DNA of 64,000 nucleotides from Temnothorax longispinosus (taxonomy: Eukaryota > Arthropoda > Insecta > Hymenoptera > Formicidae), in the NCBI RefSeq assembly GCF_030848805.1, contig NC_092368.1, positions 3,692,441-3,756,440 of the forward strand. Direction: 5' to 3'. This document shows positions 12,101 through 25,197 of the stretch, piece after piece. Below the pieces are notes generated by a model. The model did not search any database, had not been told where the DNA came from, and was given only the letters and a program-made list of their open reading frames with translations. Position numbers and translations under genes: made by a program. Numbering within the stretch: position 1 is the first letter of the stretch; each line of letters begins with the position of its first letter.

Positions 12101-15100
12101 AAGGTCTTAAATGTCCTGCATATACACTAAGGAAGAAACGCTTCTATCTCTGACAGGAACGATGTTTTTAGTGTATACTAGATATCGCGTATAATACCGA
12201 ACTCATGAAAATTCACGCAACCACTTGAGCGTTAATTCCCGGCGGCGGTTAGCAACACGCAGCCGCCGCCTGCTGCCGCCGGTGTCAAAGGGTCCCGAGA
12301 AAAGTGTGATATCAACACGATCATTAACGTCGCGTCGACGTCGACGAGCGAAAGCGCGCGTTTTAATTTCCTCACTCACGCAACGCGCGTGTTGTCTTGT
12401 CTGGAACGCGAATTAATTAATTCTCACACGCGATTTATCTCGCGCTCTGATATAGTCCGTCCATAGCTTTGAGGGACATCGAATCGCGAGGTGTCTCGCT
12501 CCTGAAACGTGGGGCGACGAGCGATATTTAGTGGCGAGATAGGTCGTCTACGAGCGTGAAGACGTTTGGGGCCCGGTGCGGCGCGGCGGATCACAGCGGA
12601 GATCCTCGTTGTGCCCCCGTGTCAGCTTCCTCTTCAGCTTCGCCGAGAGCGCGACGAGAGAGGGCGGAGTAGTATTGCGCACAGGCGGGCATCAGGTTCG
12701 ACGAGGTCGAGACACACAACCGGCACGCCGCCGTGTGTGGCTCCGAGAGGGGGCCCAGCCCTTTCTCTTCTTCTTCTTCTTCTTCTTCCTCCCCATTCTC
12801 CTCCTTGTCTCATTTGAACGCGATTATTTATGTTTTCTTTCGCTCGCGCCCGCGCCGACGCCGACGCCGACGCCTGCAGCCACTAAGACCTCTTCAGCCT
12901 CTCTTCTGCTTCCTCCTTCCTTTCTTGAACGTCGATCTTCGCTTCCTCGGCCTCGAGAGGAAACGGAGAGGACGCAAACAGAGCCGAGGATTTAAGAAAA
13001 AAAACTTATATAAGTGCGAAGAACTCGATTGTTCGACGGTCAGATAATCCAAGAACCAGAAAGATATCGTAGATGTTCCGGATTCAAAAGGAACATAAAT
13101 TCAAACTTTTTAATAATCCAAAGACAATCTTAACATTAAAAAATGTAAAAATTAGAAAAAAATTTTAGAAAATGTTGTATAGAATTCTTCTTCTTGAAAA
13201 ATCCAAAATCTCGTGGAACTAAACTTCCTCGCTATTCTCTGTCGCTTCTCGTCTTCCTTTCTTTCTTCCTTCTGCTTCCTCTCTACCTTTTTCTTTTTCC
13301 TGTTTTTATTCCCCTCTCTAGCGTTCTGTTTGCTCTCTTTAGTCGGCCCGCTCGGCTCATTTGGTAATGCTCGAACGCGGTGGCAAGTGTCTGAATTATT
13401 GCCCGACACATATGGCGATTGTTAAGGGGCATAGTCGCGCCCATATTTTTGGACATTGCCCTACATAGACTAGCGACGGGTTTATGGCGCTGCCGAGCGA
13501 TTATTTCTGGCGTGTCGTTACATCGGGATTTTATGAATTCAGTCAAAATGTTTACGACACGATTTTATTCGAGTTAAGTGACAAAGATAATATATAATTA
13601 TTCTTCAATCAATTTAAAATAATTTACACCCACGTTCATACATATTTACTGAAATATCTTTTTAACAAAGAGCCTGATTCTTGCATATTTTGTGAGAAAT
13701 TTGCATTAACGAGGATTCCTATATATAATCATAAATATGGAAGGAAAACAAAACGACGGAGAACCATTTTGATGACGCCCGATGATGTTTCGCAACCTTG
13801 AATGTAACTTCCGCGTCGCGCCGATTGCAAAGCATACCGCGCTCATTTACTATTAATGTGCACTTACGCACCTAATTTACGACAATTTTGCAGGCGGGGG
13901 AAATCGCGCATCCTGCGACGAGGATACGACGAGCGTGCGCAAACACGTCGTTAAACGTGTGTCGCAATTACGTCACCGAGTATATCGGATAAAGCGCGCA
14001 TTGTGCCGGGAAGCACAATTTTACGCATCCGCAGGACACGGCGTCCTGCGACGTACAGAATAATTATTTGTAATCGCGTAATTATCAGGAGTTCTTCTTT
14101 ATTCCCCGCGTCTCCGTTTTCGCTTTGCGCAATTAGGTACTCGGAACTGAAACGCGTGCGGTCGTCATACGTGTGTTTCTTCTTAATTCTGCCGTGGAAC
14201 GAGAAGCAAAGTGGAAGAAAGAAAAAAAACATTATTTATTAAATCTTCTAATTTTAAATGATTATTTCAATTAGTTTTGATATAACTGCAAGGTGATCGA
14301 TCAAGCGTTATATTAATTCAGTTTATAGAGTTGCAATTCCTGTTAAGAAACTCATATTTCACTCGAGACGTACATATCGAAACCCTATAATCGCCTGACT
14401 AAAAACTTCTTTAAAATTGCGAGGAAAAAATATGCTAATGGCAAGTAAAAATAATATAAAATGTTATCATTATGTTGTTTTGAATGAAATCATAGAGAAA
14501 TAAAGATGAATTCACACAGCGGTTCATTCATTTGCTTAAATATCATATTACAATACTCTCATTAATTATTTGACGGATATATTCTTGGCAAATTATATAC
14601 AGTTCTCAACGCGGCTAATCTTTGTTGACATTCGGTGTTTGATTTAAGCGAGCTCTTACATATTGATCATTATAAGTCAAATGTATAATTCGCTGATCCA
14701 AAGACAACAGCTCTAAATAGATATCTCTCCGCACCAAAGAAATACACTACGTAACTTGTGGGCAGTCAGAGAGATTTGAGCTTAATAAAGATAACAATGA
14801 GAAGCAGAATAGATGAAAATGGATCGTAATATCGCATGCAGTCGAGAAATGTCGAGCTTGCCGCGCGACGAGTTGGACTTCCAACACGACGACCAGAAAT
14901 ACTACAAAGCGGAGTGCCACTTTGTTGACAAATAAATTTCTAAAAGTGAGAAGTGCCTGGGCACCTTTTCAGAGTAGCAAGAGCAATGAAAGCGAATACA
15001 AAGTGCGGGGTTCGCGAATAATAGATGACCACGAAAGCGTCGACTGCGTCGTCGATAAATTAATGCAAAGCAACGAAAAGAATTGAAATCTGTGGAGGTA

Positions 15101-18100
15101 AAGTCGTTGCAAATAACGAACGGCAGAAAGATACGACTACGACGACGGATGTCGTGCTGACGTAAGTCTGAAAAGTCGAAAACTCTCGTTGAGGACGACA
15201 ATCTATGACATTGGACATAAATAATCTGATAAATATATTTAAAGAATAAATTCTTCGAAGTGAATTAAATTGGAAAATTCAACTTTTCTTTAATGAAAAT
15301 TTAATGAAGCAGCATTCTTCTTCACAACGTTTTGATTTCTAATTAAGTTGAATAGCGCAGTGTGTGTGTAATTAAAGATAGATATATTGAACTTGAGTTT
15401 GCTCTTGAAATTATCGTTAACGAGACTTCATAACTCATTTGCGTTTCAGAAAAATCATATAGAAGCGAGGAACGCCAAAGTCTCCGACGGAGTCCGGCCG
15501 TGGAAGCGTTAGCTCGCATAATGGATGTCCACAACGACGAGAAGGAGGGCGAGGGGAGAGGTGGAAAACGACGAAGAGCACGCTACCATGAGAGAGAGAG
15601 AGAGAGGAGGCGACATCAGGGGGCGATAAGGAGCCGGCAGAACGGATGGAGGAACTCCCCGGCGAGCGCGCGGCCGGAGGGAAGGAAGAGAGGCGGCAGT
15701 TAGGATATGAATTATGACGTGGTGCGAGCGAGAAAGACGAATCGAGTTGGTCGCATAGGTCGTTACGAGGCTCGAGAAGGGAAGCGCGAAGCCTGCCCGG
15801 GGAAGTAGAAGGCAAAAAAGCGCCATCCGCAACGATACGCGGCGGCGCAGGGAAAAAAGGCAGTGCCTCGCTAAACGAGCGCACCCCCGACAATGACTGT
15901 GACGATGACTGTGACGACGACGACGACGACGACGACGAGTGACGAGGAACGCGTTAACCGCGACGAATGGCTTTCGAGCCGGCACATACCGAACGGGGAA
16001 TCCGGTACCAAAAATCGGTAGATTGTACATATGGATATGTATGTACCAGCGCAGATGGGGAGTCCAAATCAAAGCGCCAAGATCGTTTACCAACTCGTGC
16101 TGATCGTGGCAATTCACATTTCACGCAAGAACCTCACGAGAGTCTTTTTGTGAACTATAAAATATTTAAGAATCTCCTCGATATTGGTCACAAGCAAAAT
16201 CGAAATGACGAACCGTGTACTATATTAATCAAATGTAAATAAAATGTTAAAATAAAACTTGACCGTTTACATTGTTGGCGCTGAAATTACTGGCATCATT
16301 CATTTTTTTCCACCTGCATTCCACTAATGTTATTAATATTCCCGCTTTATCTTATTGCCTGCAACTATTTCAGGCTCGTATATCCCTGGTAAGCCCATCA
16401 ACTATCTCTCCGTGCGGTCTTTTTAATATATCGCCGATCCCGATCTTGTCAACAACTGTAGCCTCCTTTTTCACCGAATCTCGGGGGGCTTGTTTCACAT
16501 TCTAAACAAGTCGTATCTACTTATCCATCTACCATGCAACATCCGCCGTCTGTCGCGCGCTCGACTGCATTTCTACGTCACTAACGCGCATTCCACGATG
16601 CACCTCTGTCCTTCTTCATCTCCTTGCTCTTGTTCGACCGCGGTGCCCGTGCCCACCGTCGACGTTCGCGATGATCGCCCACTGCTTCTTTCTCCTCTCC
16701 CTCTCTTATCGCTTTATTCTACCCCGTCTATTTTTGAACTCGTTGAAAAGTCATGGAGAACAGCAACTTTCGCACGCGCCGCCATGTTTGTGGAATGCAC
16801 GTTCTGATCGATGTTGCTGTCAGAAAAAAAAATTCAAGGATTTCTCGCTAATTTACCATATTTCCTTCTCTATAATTTCCCTAACGCAGATCATTAATTA
16901 ATGATCAATAAAAGATCAGAGAGAACGCCGCTTGAGGCACAAGGAATATTAGAAAATACTTTATATAAACGTGAAATCCTGCGAAGCTTCTCTCTGACTT
17001 CTGCTCAGCACGAAAGGGCATTCAACATGCTGGCTATCATCCCGAAAAGGCCTCGATGATCGAGATGACGATCGGTCGACGACATTCGACGCGTCTGTTC
17101 AGGAAGACGTGGGGTAAAGAAAAAAAAAGAAACGGCGACACACAGGCAGACGGAAGAAGCTCGGAGGCGACGAGGAAACCGCAAAGAACGATAATGACGA
17201 GACGAGAGGACGCAGAAAGCGAGAGGCACAAAAGAGAGGACGCCGTGGAAGAGAAACTGGCCCGAGGTAATTGCCGGGGCGTCTCTTCGCACCTCATCAT
17301 CATCATCAACAGCCGCGTCGTCCTCGTCGTCGTCGTCGTCGTAGCCGTCGAGGGCCCCCGGGACCACCCGTTAGAGTCCCCAACGCCGATTCCGTCAGTT
17401 TTCGTCTGCATCGGCAGACGAAGCGCGCCGTCTTCGTCAAAAGCTTCGTCGAAACGATGACAAGCCTAAGCAACGATCGGACAACGTAGATAATGATCGA
17501 ACACTCGATACTTATGCGAGAAACTTAATTATATCAGAATTATATCTCATGGTAGATTAGGCGTTAACTCTTTCCTATTTTTAATTGGAGTCACGATTAT
17601 TGTTATGTATATATTTCATACGCGTTAAAATCATTTCTCTTTAAAGCATCCAAGTACAGATATTAGTTTTTTAATGAGAAACTAAAGAGAAGATAATAAA
17701 AAGAGTATAACATTCAAACTCCAAGTAAATATTACATTCGCAAAATAATTAATTTAATTAATAATTTAATTAATAAATTTAATTAAAGTACAAAAGAAAT
17801 TAGTCGTGCTAAATAAAAATGCGATCGTTCTATAATACAAAGATTTTTGTTCTTGATAACAGAAACAAGCGGCATATCATGCCACGTGCGTCACAGCTCT
17901 TCAAGAATTAAAGCGAGGAATTTCGCCCGAATCGAACTCGAGCTGTGCGTTCTCCCTCGGAAAAAAAAGCCTGTCATCCCTCGAGGGGATTCCACGACCG
18001 CCGTGCTGCTTCTCGCGGCAACAAGAAGAGAGATCGATTAAACGGGACCGGGATAAGCATCGGAAACGATGCCAGATAGTTGTCCGTTGTCGCCTCTGAG

Positions 18101-21100
18101 AATCATAGATCTTACCTACGTCGAGGTCCGAAATTCCAGCCGCTCCGCCGCCGCGCCGCGGCGCAGGGGGGGGGGGAACGACGAAACTGAGCCTGCTCGA
18201 CGGCGCGGCGGCGATGGTGGCGGTGGAACGGGACGCGCCGCGACGCCCGTGGAATGCGAACGACGCTGACCTGGACCACACATGACGCCGCGGTCGGCTC
18301 TAAACGACTATCGTGAAATACGATAATGCCCGTCGTTCTCGTGCGCTGAACACGGAATCTGAACTTGGACACGGAAGACGGCTCGTCGAGAGATCGGGAC
18401 TACGACTGGCAGACGGAGACGGAGGCACTCTACTCTCCTTATGATTGTCTCGACTGTTGCAAGTACGCCTTTTGGTAGTTGCACGCTGTGTTCTAACAAT
18501 GGCGAGCCTATTTGAGGAATATCACGTTCCTCTGGTATACATCTGTTACCTCGCTCGTCGTAGCCTATTTGTCTATTTGCGAGTCCCACAAAATGTATTC
18601 TAAGCTACAGTGTCCTGCATATATCCAACTCTTATATATTACTTAATAAAAAAAATAAAATTGTATTGATTCGAATTCGATATATCATAAATCTATGAAA
18701 AAAGATATGTTTCTCACTTCATATAAATTGTGAGATGGGAAATCGTTATCAAATCGCGACAGCGAATATTAACAAGTAGAACGCAATGTATAATGTTTAA
18801 AAAAATATTAGCAAAAGGTATAAAATATTTCATGTATCATTGTATTCGATACGCAGAAAGGAAGCAAACGGATCTCTCGATACGCGAGCTCGATACGACA
18901 GCGTATCCAGCGGCACTCGTTAACGCCGACGTATCCGCGAGGTGTTACGCCAGTGTCTTCGCTCGCTCTCGACAGAAACGATTATCGAGGATGAAAGAGA
19001 GCCGCGGCGGGCGAAATGGAGGAACCAGTCCCGTGCGGCCGAGACGTGGCGAGACGCGGAGGACCGGAGGCGACCGGACGGACGACCGGACAGACGGTTA
19101 CAGGCCCGCCGTGGCGAAGGAAGGACGGAGCGTGCGGGAAGACGCGAGAGAAAGAGAGCGAGCGGACAAAAAGAAAGGCGGGAGTGCACAACGGTAGCGA
19201 GAAACAAAGTGAAACTTACGAGCTGATTCTGATAGGCGGTGACAGCGGTGAATATGGCCTCCGGGAATACGAAGGTCTTGTGCGGCTCCTTCTCCAGGTC
19301 CACGATCTGCTTCGCCGTGCCCGAGTCCGGCCGCTTCACCAGGTGGATCCTCGGCTGGTACTTGTGCATGGAGTTCAGGACCAGCTGCAAATTATCGCAA
19401 CTGTATCGCCGGCGTACAACTAAATTGTGAACATTCGCAAGTAAACGCGGGAGCCCGGTAAACGCGCGATTTTCCAAACAGACGCTTCTCACCCTTTATC
19501 TCATCCCTCTGCTCGCGCCCGTCACTGCAATGAAGTGACGGGAGTTTTACAATAGTTATTCGTACGATCTAAAACGTTCGTGGTATGTATCTGATCTTTG
19601 TATGCCAAGTGCATAACGCTATAAATGTGTCTGATGTCATTCATCTATAAATGATGCTCTTCAGTTTTCGATACGTTTTTTTATCATTATTTATAAATTA
19701 TCATTTGCACACGTGAAATTTAAACGACTGTTCTTTCTCAAGTGATATAATTCAAAGAGATGGATGGAAATAACGTTGCAGTCGAGAGATCTCTCGACGC
19801 AAAAATCGCGAGTGTCCGATTTCCGTCCAATTAAAGGAATGAAGTAATTGAACGATTCGACTAAACGATATGTATATCGTCAGACAGTTTCACGCGTCTC
19901 TTTGTGCTTCGCATTTCCAGCCCTCATTTCGAAGGGCACCATTAGGGTTCTCGAATCGCTGACGGCTCATCTTTTCCCGGTGACGAAGACGCGAGATTAC
20001 ATCGAGTTTCACGTTGCGTTGACTTTGGTCGTTCGGGGATTTGAATCGGCGACGAAGCCGAGGGCGTGCGATAGCATTAACAACAACGGCGGGAAGAAAA
20101 AGCGTATGAATTAGGAGCGTCTCGGGGCCGGGCGCGATCCCCGTTACCGTTCAAAAGAATCACTTTGCCCGCGTCTGGCAGCGTGTAATACCCTGAATAC
20201 AAAATGAGTACCATGAAGAAGCGCTGCCCCGATCGGAGTTCCTATTTACGTCAGTCATCCGATGAATTAAGGGCCCCGATGCGCCGGCGAGAAAGAGGAT
20301 CTCGGGCTGACAATGAGACGGAAGAAGGGGGGGAGGGGAGGGAGGGGACCGAAAGAAGAGCGAGGTGGGCGAAGACGCGGCTGAGATTCCCGTGTCTTAT
20401 GACAAACGAGACAACGGACTGTCAAATTATCCCGTGAAGCGACTAAATCGCGCTACGATGAAATTCGTTTTATCGGCGTCATTTTTCTCCTTTTCGTAAA
20501 CGAGACGTGCGGTGGGTCGCGAGGTTGGTTGAATTTGCGGTGATGACATCATTGATGGCTTTTTGATTTCAGAGCAACGTGAGGAACTGACTCAATTAAT
20601 TCTCTTTCTCTCTCTCTCTTTCTCACTCTCTATAGATACCATGATATTCTTTCCAAATGCGAATACAATCTCTACGTATTGAAAAATCACTCGTACGTCA
20701 TCACTTCAATTTTCTTGTAACTTCAAGCCTTTCAAAATTCTCTATAAGCGCTTCGCAATGTCATCACCGTTGAACTTTACCGGCTGCAAAGTCGCTTATG
20801 CAAGCCTGGCCGTGTCACGCTGTGTGTGGTTACGGAAAAAGAAAATTATCCGGAGAAAAATGTATTTCGAAACGATGTGAAATGCGGGAGGGTAAGATAA
20901 ACGCTTTACGCGACAAGGCGAAATGCCGCCGTGTTGCGTTCCACTTTGCTGAACTTTGTTGAACCTAACAATCGATCGCCGGTCGATTTATTAATGCAAC
21001 AACCGGAGGACGCGGTAGGCGTGCACTCGCTGTCTTCGATGCCGACAATGTCGTACTTTTAGCCGCAGCTGCGCCGAGTAACGCGTAAAAGTTTAATGCG

Positions 21101-24100
21101 CGAGATGTCTCGGGACGATCGCGTCTACTACCCCTCTCCTCCCTCTCCCCTATTGCGAGAAAATGTGGAAAATTCCCCGTCCGTCAGAAAATGTCGACAG
21201 TTCGATAGAGTTCTCACTGCACATGCGATAATGAAAACCAGCTAAACAGGGTGCTGTTTTTTTTTTTTTTTTTTTTTCGAAGACGTGGTTGTTTTTTTAT
21301 GGAATATTGTTTCTTGAGACATGGAGATTTAGGAAATTTTAATCACTTATCGAATTTTTATCTTTAAAAAATATATAGGTATATCTTTACGGCAATCATG
21401 AGATTTAAACATAATCCTAGTAATACAGCAGAATATTTTTCTTAACTGTAAATATCAATATATTAAATATCAACGCTTTTCTATCGATATATGAAACACC
21501 CACTTTTTTCAAATAAACTTAAAAAAAGATATTAAAAAGATTATAAAAATTATTCAACGAAATATTATAAAATAATTATAATTTTGTGCCTTTCTATTTT
21601 CACACATAAAATTATAATCGATATGTTTTCTTTTCTTATTTATCCTTTCTAATACTAGGGTTACACCTCGGGTTACACCTGGAAAGGAGAAATAAGGTGC
21701 AAGCAAATTTTATTCTATCTCACTTATCACCGGTTCGCGGATCATTCAGAACGACGGCAAGGAATTTTACATTCGTCTTGGGAAATCAATGCGCGTTACT
21801 ACGTAAACGCGCGCGAATCGCGCGATTATTCATCTTACAGTTGTAAGAACTTAATAATAGAGATTGATCTTCGTGGCGGTCTGACAAGTGTCACGAGGAA
21901 TTAACCGGATGCCTTCGTGCGCGAAATAGACAGTCGAACGAGGCTTATTAATTAATTAATCCAATAAGAAACTTAACACATCCGTCGCAACGCGAATTGG
22001 AGTCTGCACTTCGTCGGATTTTGCCTTTTATAGCGAGCCGATATAGAAACGCCGGAAGTACGGAGATAATTCATACAAAATGATCAGCGTTGAACTGCTA
22101 AGTTTTTATTCACAACTTCATTGAGTTTGAAAAGCTAATTCGATCAGCGACACGAAACTAATACACTTTCCGTCGTTCCTCCTCTCGTCTTTACTTATTC
22201 AACGTCCTTCGAAAATTGACGGAAATTATCATAGCAATTCAATTATTGTGCCAATCTGCGCGAGTTCAGCGATTGATCTTAATGAGACAGGGCGAACGGG
22301 GGGATGAGGAAGATTTTTCTAAAGATACTCACGTGCCCATGCCTGTCCATGTCGTTGTTGGTGAGCTTGACTTTCTCGAAGGAAACGACCTGCTTTCGGA
22401 GCTGCTCGCCCGTGAAAGGCGAATCCGGATGGATGTAGAGCCGGGCTGGCGCCGGCGGATCTGCCTTTCCGGCCACCAACCAGCAGCTCCTGTGATATGC
22501 GTACCGATATCTCTTATTGTCGACCGGCACGATGTCCATCAGGACCGCATATCGGCTGTCCGCCTTCAGTCCGTTAAATGAGACACGACACGTCGGAAAC
22601 ATCCGCCTGCGCAAACACGAACGTATCATCCGTCAAAGGAGAACTCCTTAGAATTCTTATCAAAACTAACAACTACTCCCAAACAGTTTCCAACTACTAA
22701 CGTAATCGTCGTCCAAATTAATGATAATTTGGTTTTATCAATCGTTTCGTAAGTAATCGGAAATCAAAGCTATTCTTTAAATTCTTAGCAATTCTTTAAA
22801 TCGTTATTAATTAGCTGAGAAACCATAAACTGTTTTCTAACGATTCTGTTATAAAGCAGTTCTTAGAATAACATTTATGACTGTTAAGTAATAATTGAGA
22901 CTTAATTGATTCTCCGTCTTCTGCTAATGACAGAACCAGAATTCTCTTTGGATATTTCGAATAAAACAAAAGCGTCGCGACAATCAATGATCCGGGATGG
23001 TTCGCGATAATTTTAGGGTTGACTCGCTCACGGTCATTGAAGGAGCACGAGAAGAGAATAAGCGAAGAAAGGGGACCGGCAGAGGAGACGAGGGGGTGAC
23101 GGGCCCGGACTTGGGATTAGTGGCGAGGGGACCGCGGGGGCAAAGGACCTGGCGTGAATGTTTTGCCTCGGAGGCCAAACATTAATACCGTGTCGGGCCC
23201 CCCGCTGCTCGACCACTAAAACGCGGGGACACCCGCCGATCTTATCTACGTCTTCTCCTCGGTCCTTGTCGACTCGGTATGCATTCATCCCGCCAGCGCC
23301 ACGAGTGTGAGTAATGCTTTTATTTATCAAGCCGTCTTTTGTTAATGAATTGAACGAGGGAGAAGGTGGACCCTCACCCTCGCACCACACCGCCCCCAGC
23401 TCCCCTCTCCCTCGTTTGTGCCTGATTTTCAACCCTCCTTCCCCCCTTTCGCACGACCATTTCTCTCGTGACGCGGGCACAAACATCAAGAATGCCTGCG
23501 ACTTTTTTTCCACCGGATTATCCGCCAAATTCCCGTCTCGCCGAGAGGATGGTGGCTTTATGCAAAATGTGTCAGAAAACTCAGTCTGAGCACCAGGAAA
23601 CATAGAAATCCTTAAAAATAATAGACTGTCTTTTACACATCTTTTAAACAAAACATATTTACACTGATAGAGATTTTTAAGCCAATTATTCTTTAAGCAG
23701 TTATTCTTTAGCGTTTAGCAAATGTTATCGGTATATAAAATTACGGTTATCGGTATATAAAATAAAAATTTAAATTGTATATTCATTAAATGAAATAAAG
23801 GACAAGTGTTTATAGTCTTAAATGTATAACCACGATTAAATATAATTCACTAATTTACACGATCAATATTTTACAACTTCGCATTTTGCAACAGAAGTTA
23901 CATAAAAGTTGCCACAGTCAAGAAATCTATGAGCAAAGCATGAGCAAGGAGGTTGAACTCTGCCCTGAAAATCTCCATAGACAGCGAGAAGCGTAATGGA
24001 AGAAAGACAAGAGTAGGGGTCGCCGTGAGGGTAGTTCCAGGACTGCCTAGCGGAAAGTCTAAGGGACGATAAGGGGCGGTAAGTTGACGGCTGAAGGGAG

Positions 24101-25147
24101 CGCCGACCAATGTCGCTAAGACGCAGATCTAATTACCGACGCACGAGTAGGCGCGCATCCAGCTGGAGGAACGAATCCCCCGCCGAAGGGGAAAACCTAC
24201 GACGAATAAAGAGCAGGGATGTTGCCCGTCGTGGCGGGCAATTAGGCGCGCGTCGGCCGCGTCGTCCCTCCCATCTTTTCCGCCTCCTTTTTCTTCCGGA
24301 AAGTCTCTCGGTTCCTTGAGAATTCCGCCAGTGTTATTCTACGCGACCCATTCTCGCACCCCATCTTGTTAGACCGTAGCTCAGGGCTGGCATTCTTAAT
24401 CCTCCCTTAATACTTGGTAAATGCGTATAAAAGAAAATTTTGGAACTAAAAAAAAACTAAAAAAGTGTAAATTATACGGTACGGTATTACGATTGTAATT
24501 TGTAGTATAATTCAATTAAATGCAATTCTTTCACGATTATCGACCGATAAACAGGATTTTACTTACGTGACTCGCCACATTTTACCTTTTTTTTTTTTTA
24601 AATAACGCGAATTGCAATTATGTTAAAAATGCGTTTCTTATTCTACGATCAATTCATCTTATAAGAACATCACATCGATACAAAAGGCTATTCTACCTCG
24701 ATAGTTAACTTCGCGCGTCCAATGTTAGCATTTCCGTCGTTAAGTCGAAGATATATGTTTGAGAAGGTGGTATATCGCGAGCCTCGAGACAAACCGCGAA
24801 CATAAAACTTCTCGACTGCCTTCCGCGAATAGGCAGCCCTGAGAGAGATCCCTCCCTAGAATTCTCCCCTCACAGTGTGATCCCACTCGAATCCTCACGC
24901 CTCCGATCGCCACCGCTTGTCCCAAGGACCCTTATAAACTGGCATAAGCTCGCCCGGTTTCTACACCGGCCCGACTAATTGACTGACGGTCAATATAGCA
25001 ATTTAACCCGCCAGCTTGCCACCAGCTCGTTTTCCGCTTTTTATTCTCCTACCTCCCCTCTCCACGAGACCCTCTCCCCTTTCCGTCTATGCCTCCCTGG
25101 GCTCAGGTAATCTTAACTCTTTCGCAGTTTTATATTACTGAAGTATA

Positions 25148-25197
<50 letters not shown>

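Larger units (their letters stand above)
3666..19219 (-). other. mid intron 4
   Basis: A 15.6-kb intron inside the T-box coding region. It contains hairpins at 4313-4422, 5355-5391 and 8491-8629, a decayed short-phrase repeat around 11040-11260, and triplet repeats at 7321-7345, 12768-12790, 15913-15939 and 17325-17342. CpG-rich unique blocks lie at about 10200-10750 and 11460-11720. Open frames here (for example 12576-12995, 15509-16117 and 17005-17460) are low-complexity and resemble no family. Confidence 0.85.

Noticed and set aside
12566..13047. Overlapping plus frames with Ser/Phe/Leu runs
   Set aside because: Two or more frames are open across the same CTT and CGA repeats; typical of simple sequence.
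15509..16117. 202-aa minus-strand frame with Arg/His runs
   Set aside because: Lies inside mid intron 4, driven by GAC and GA repeats, with no domain.
18920..19219. Continuation of the T-box frame beyond exon 4
   Set aside because: It passes a clear GTAAGT donor and loses all T-box similarity; the T-box resumes at 3665.
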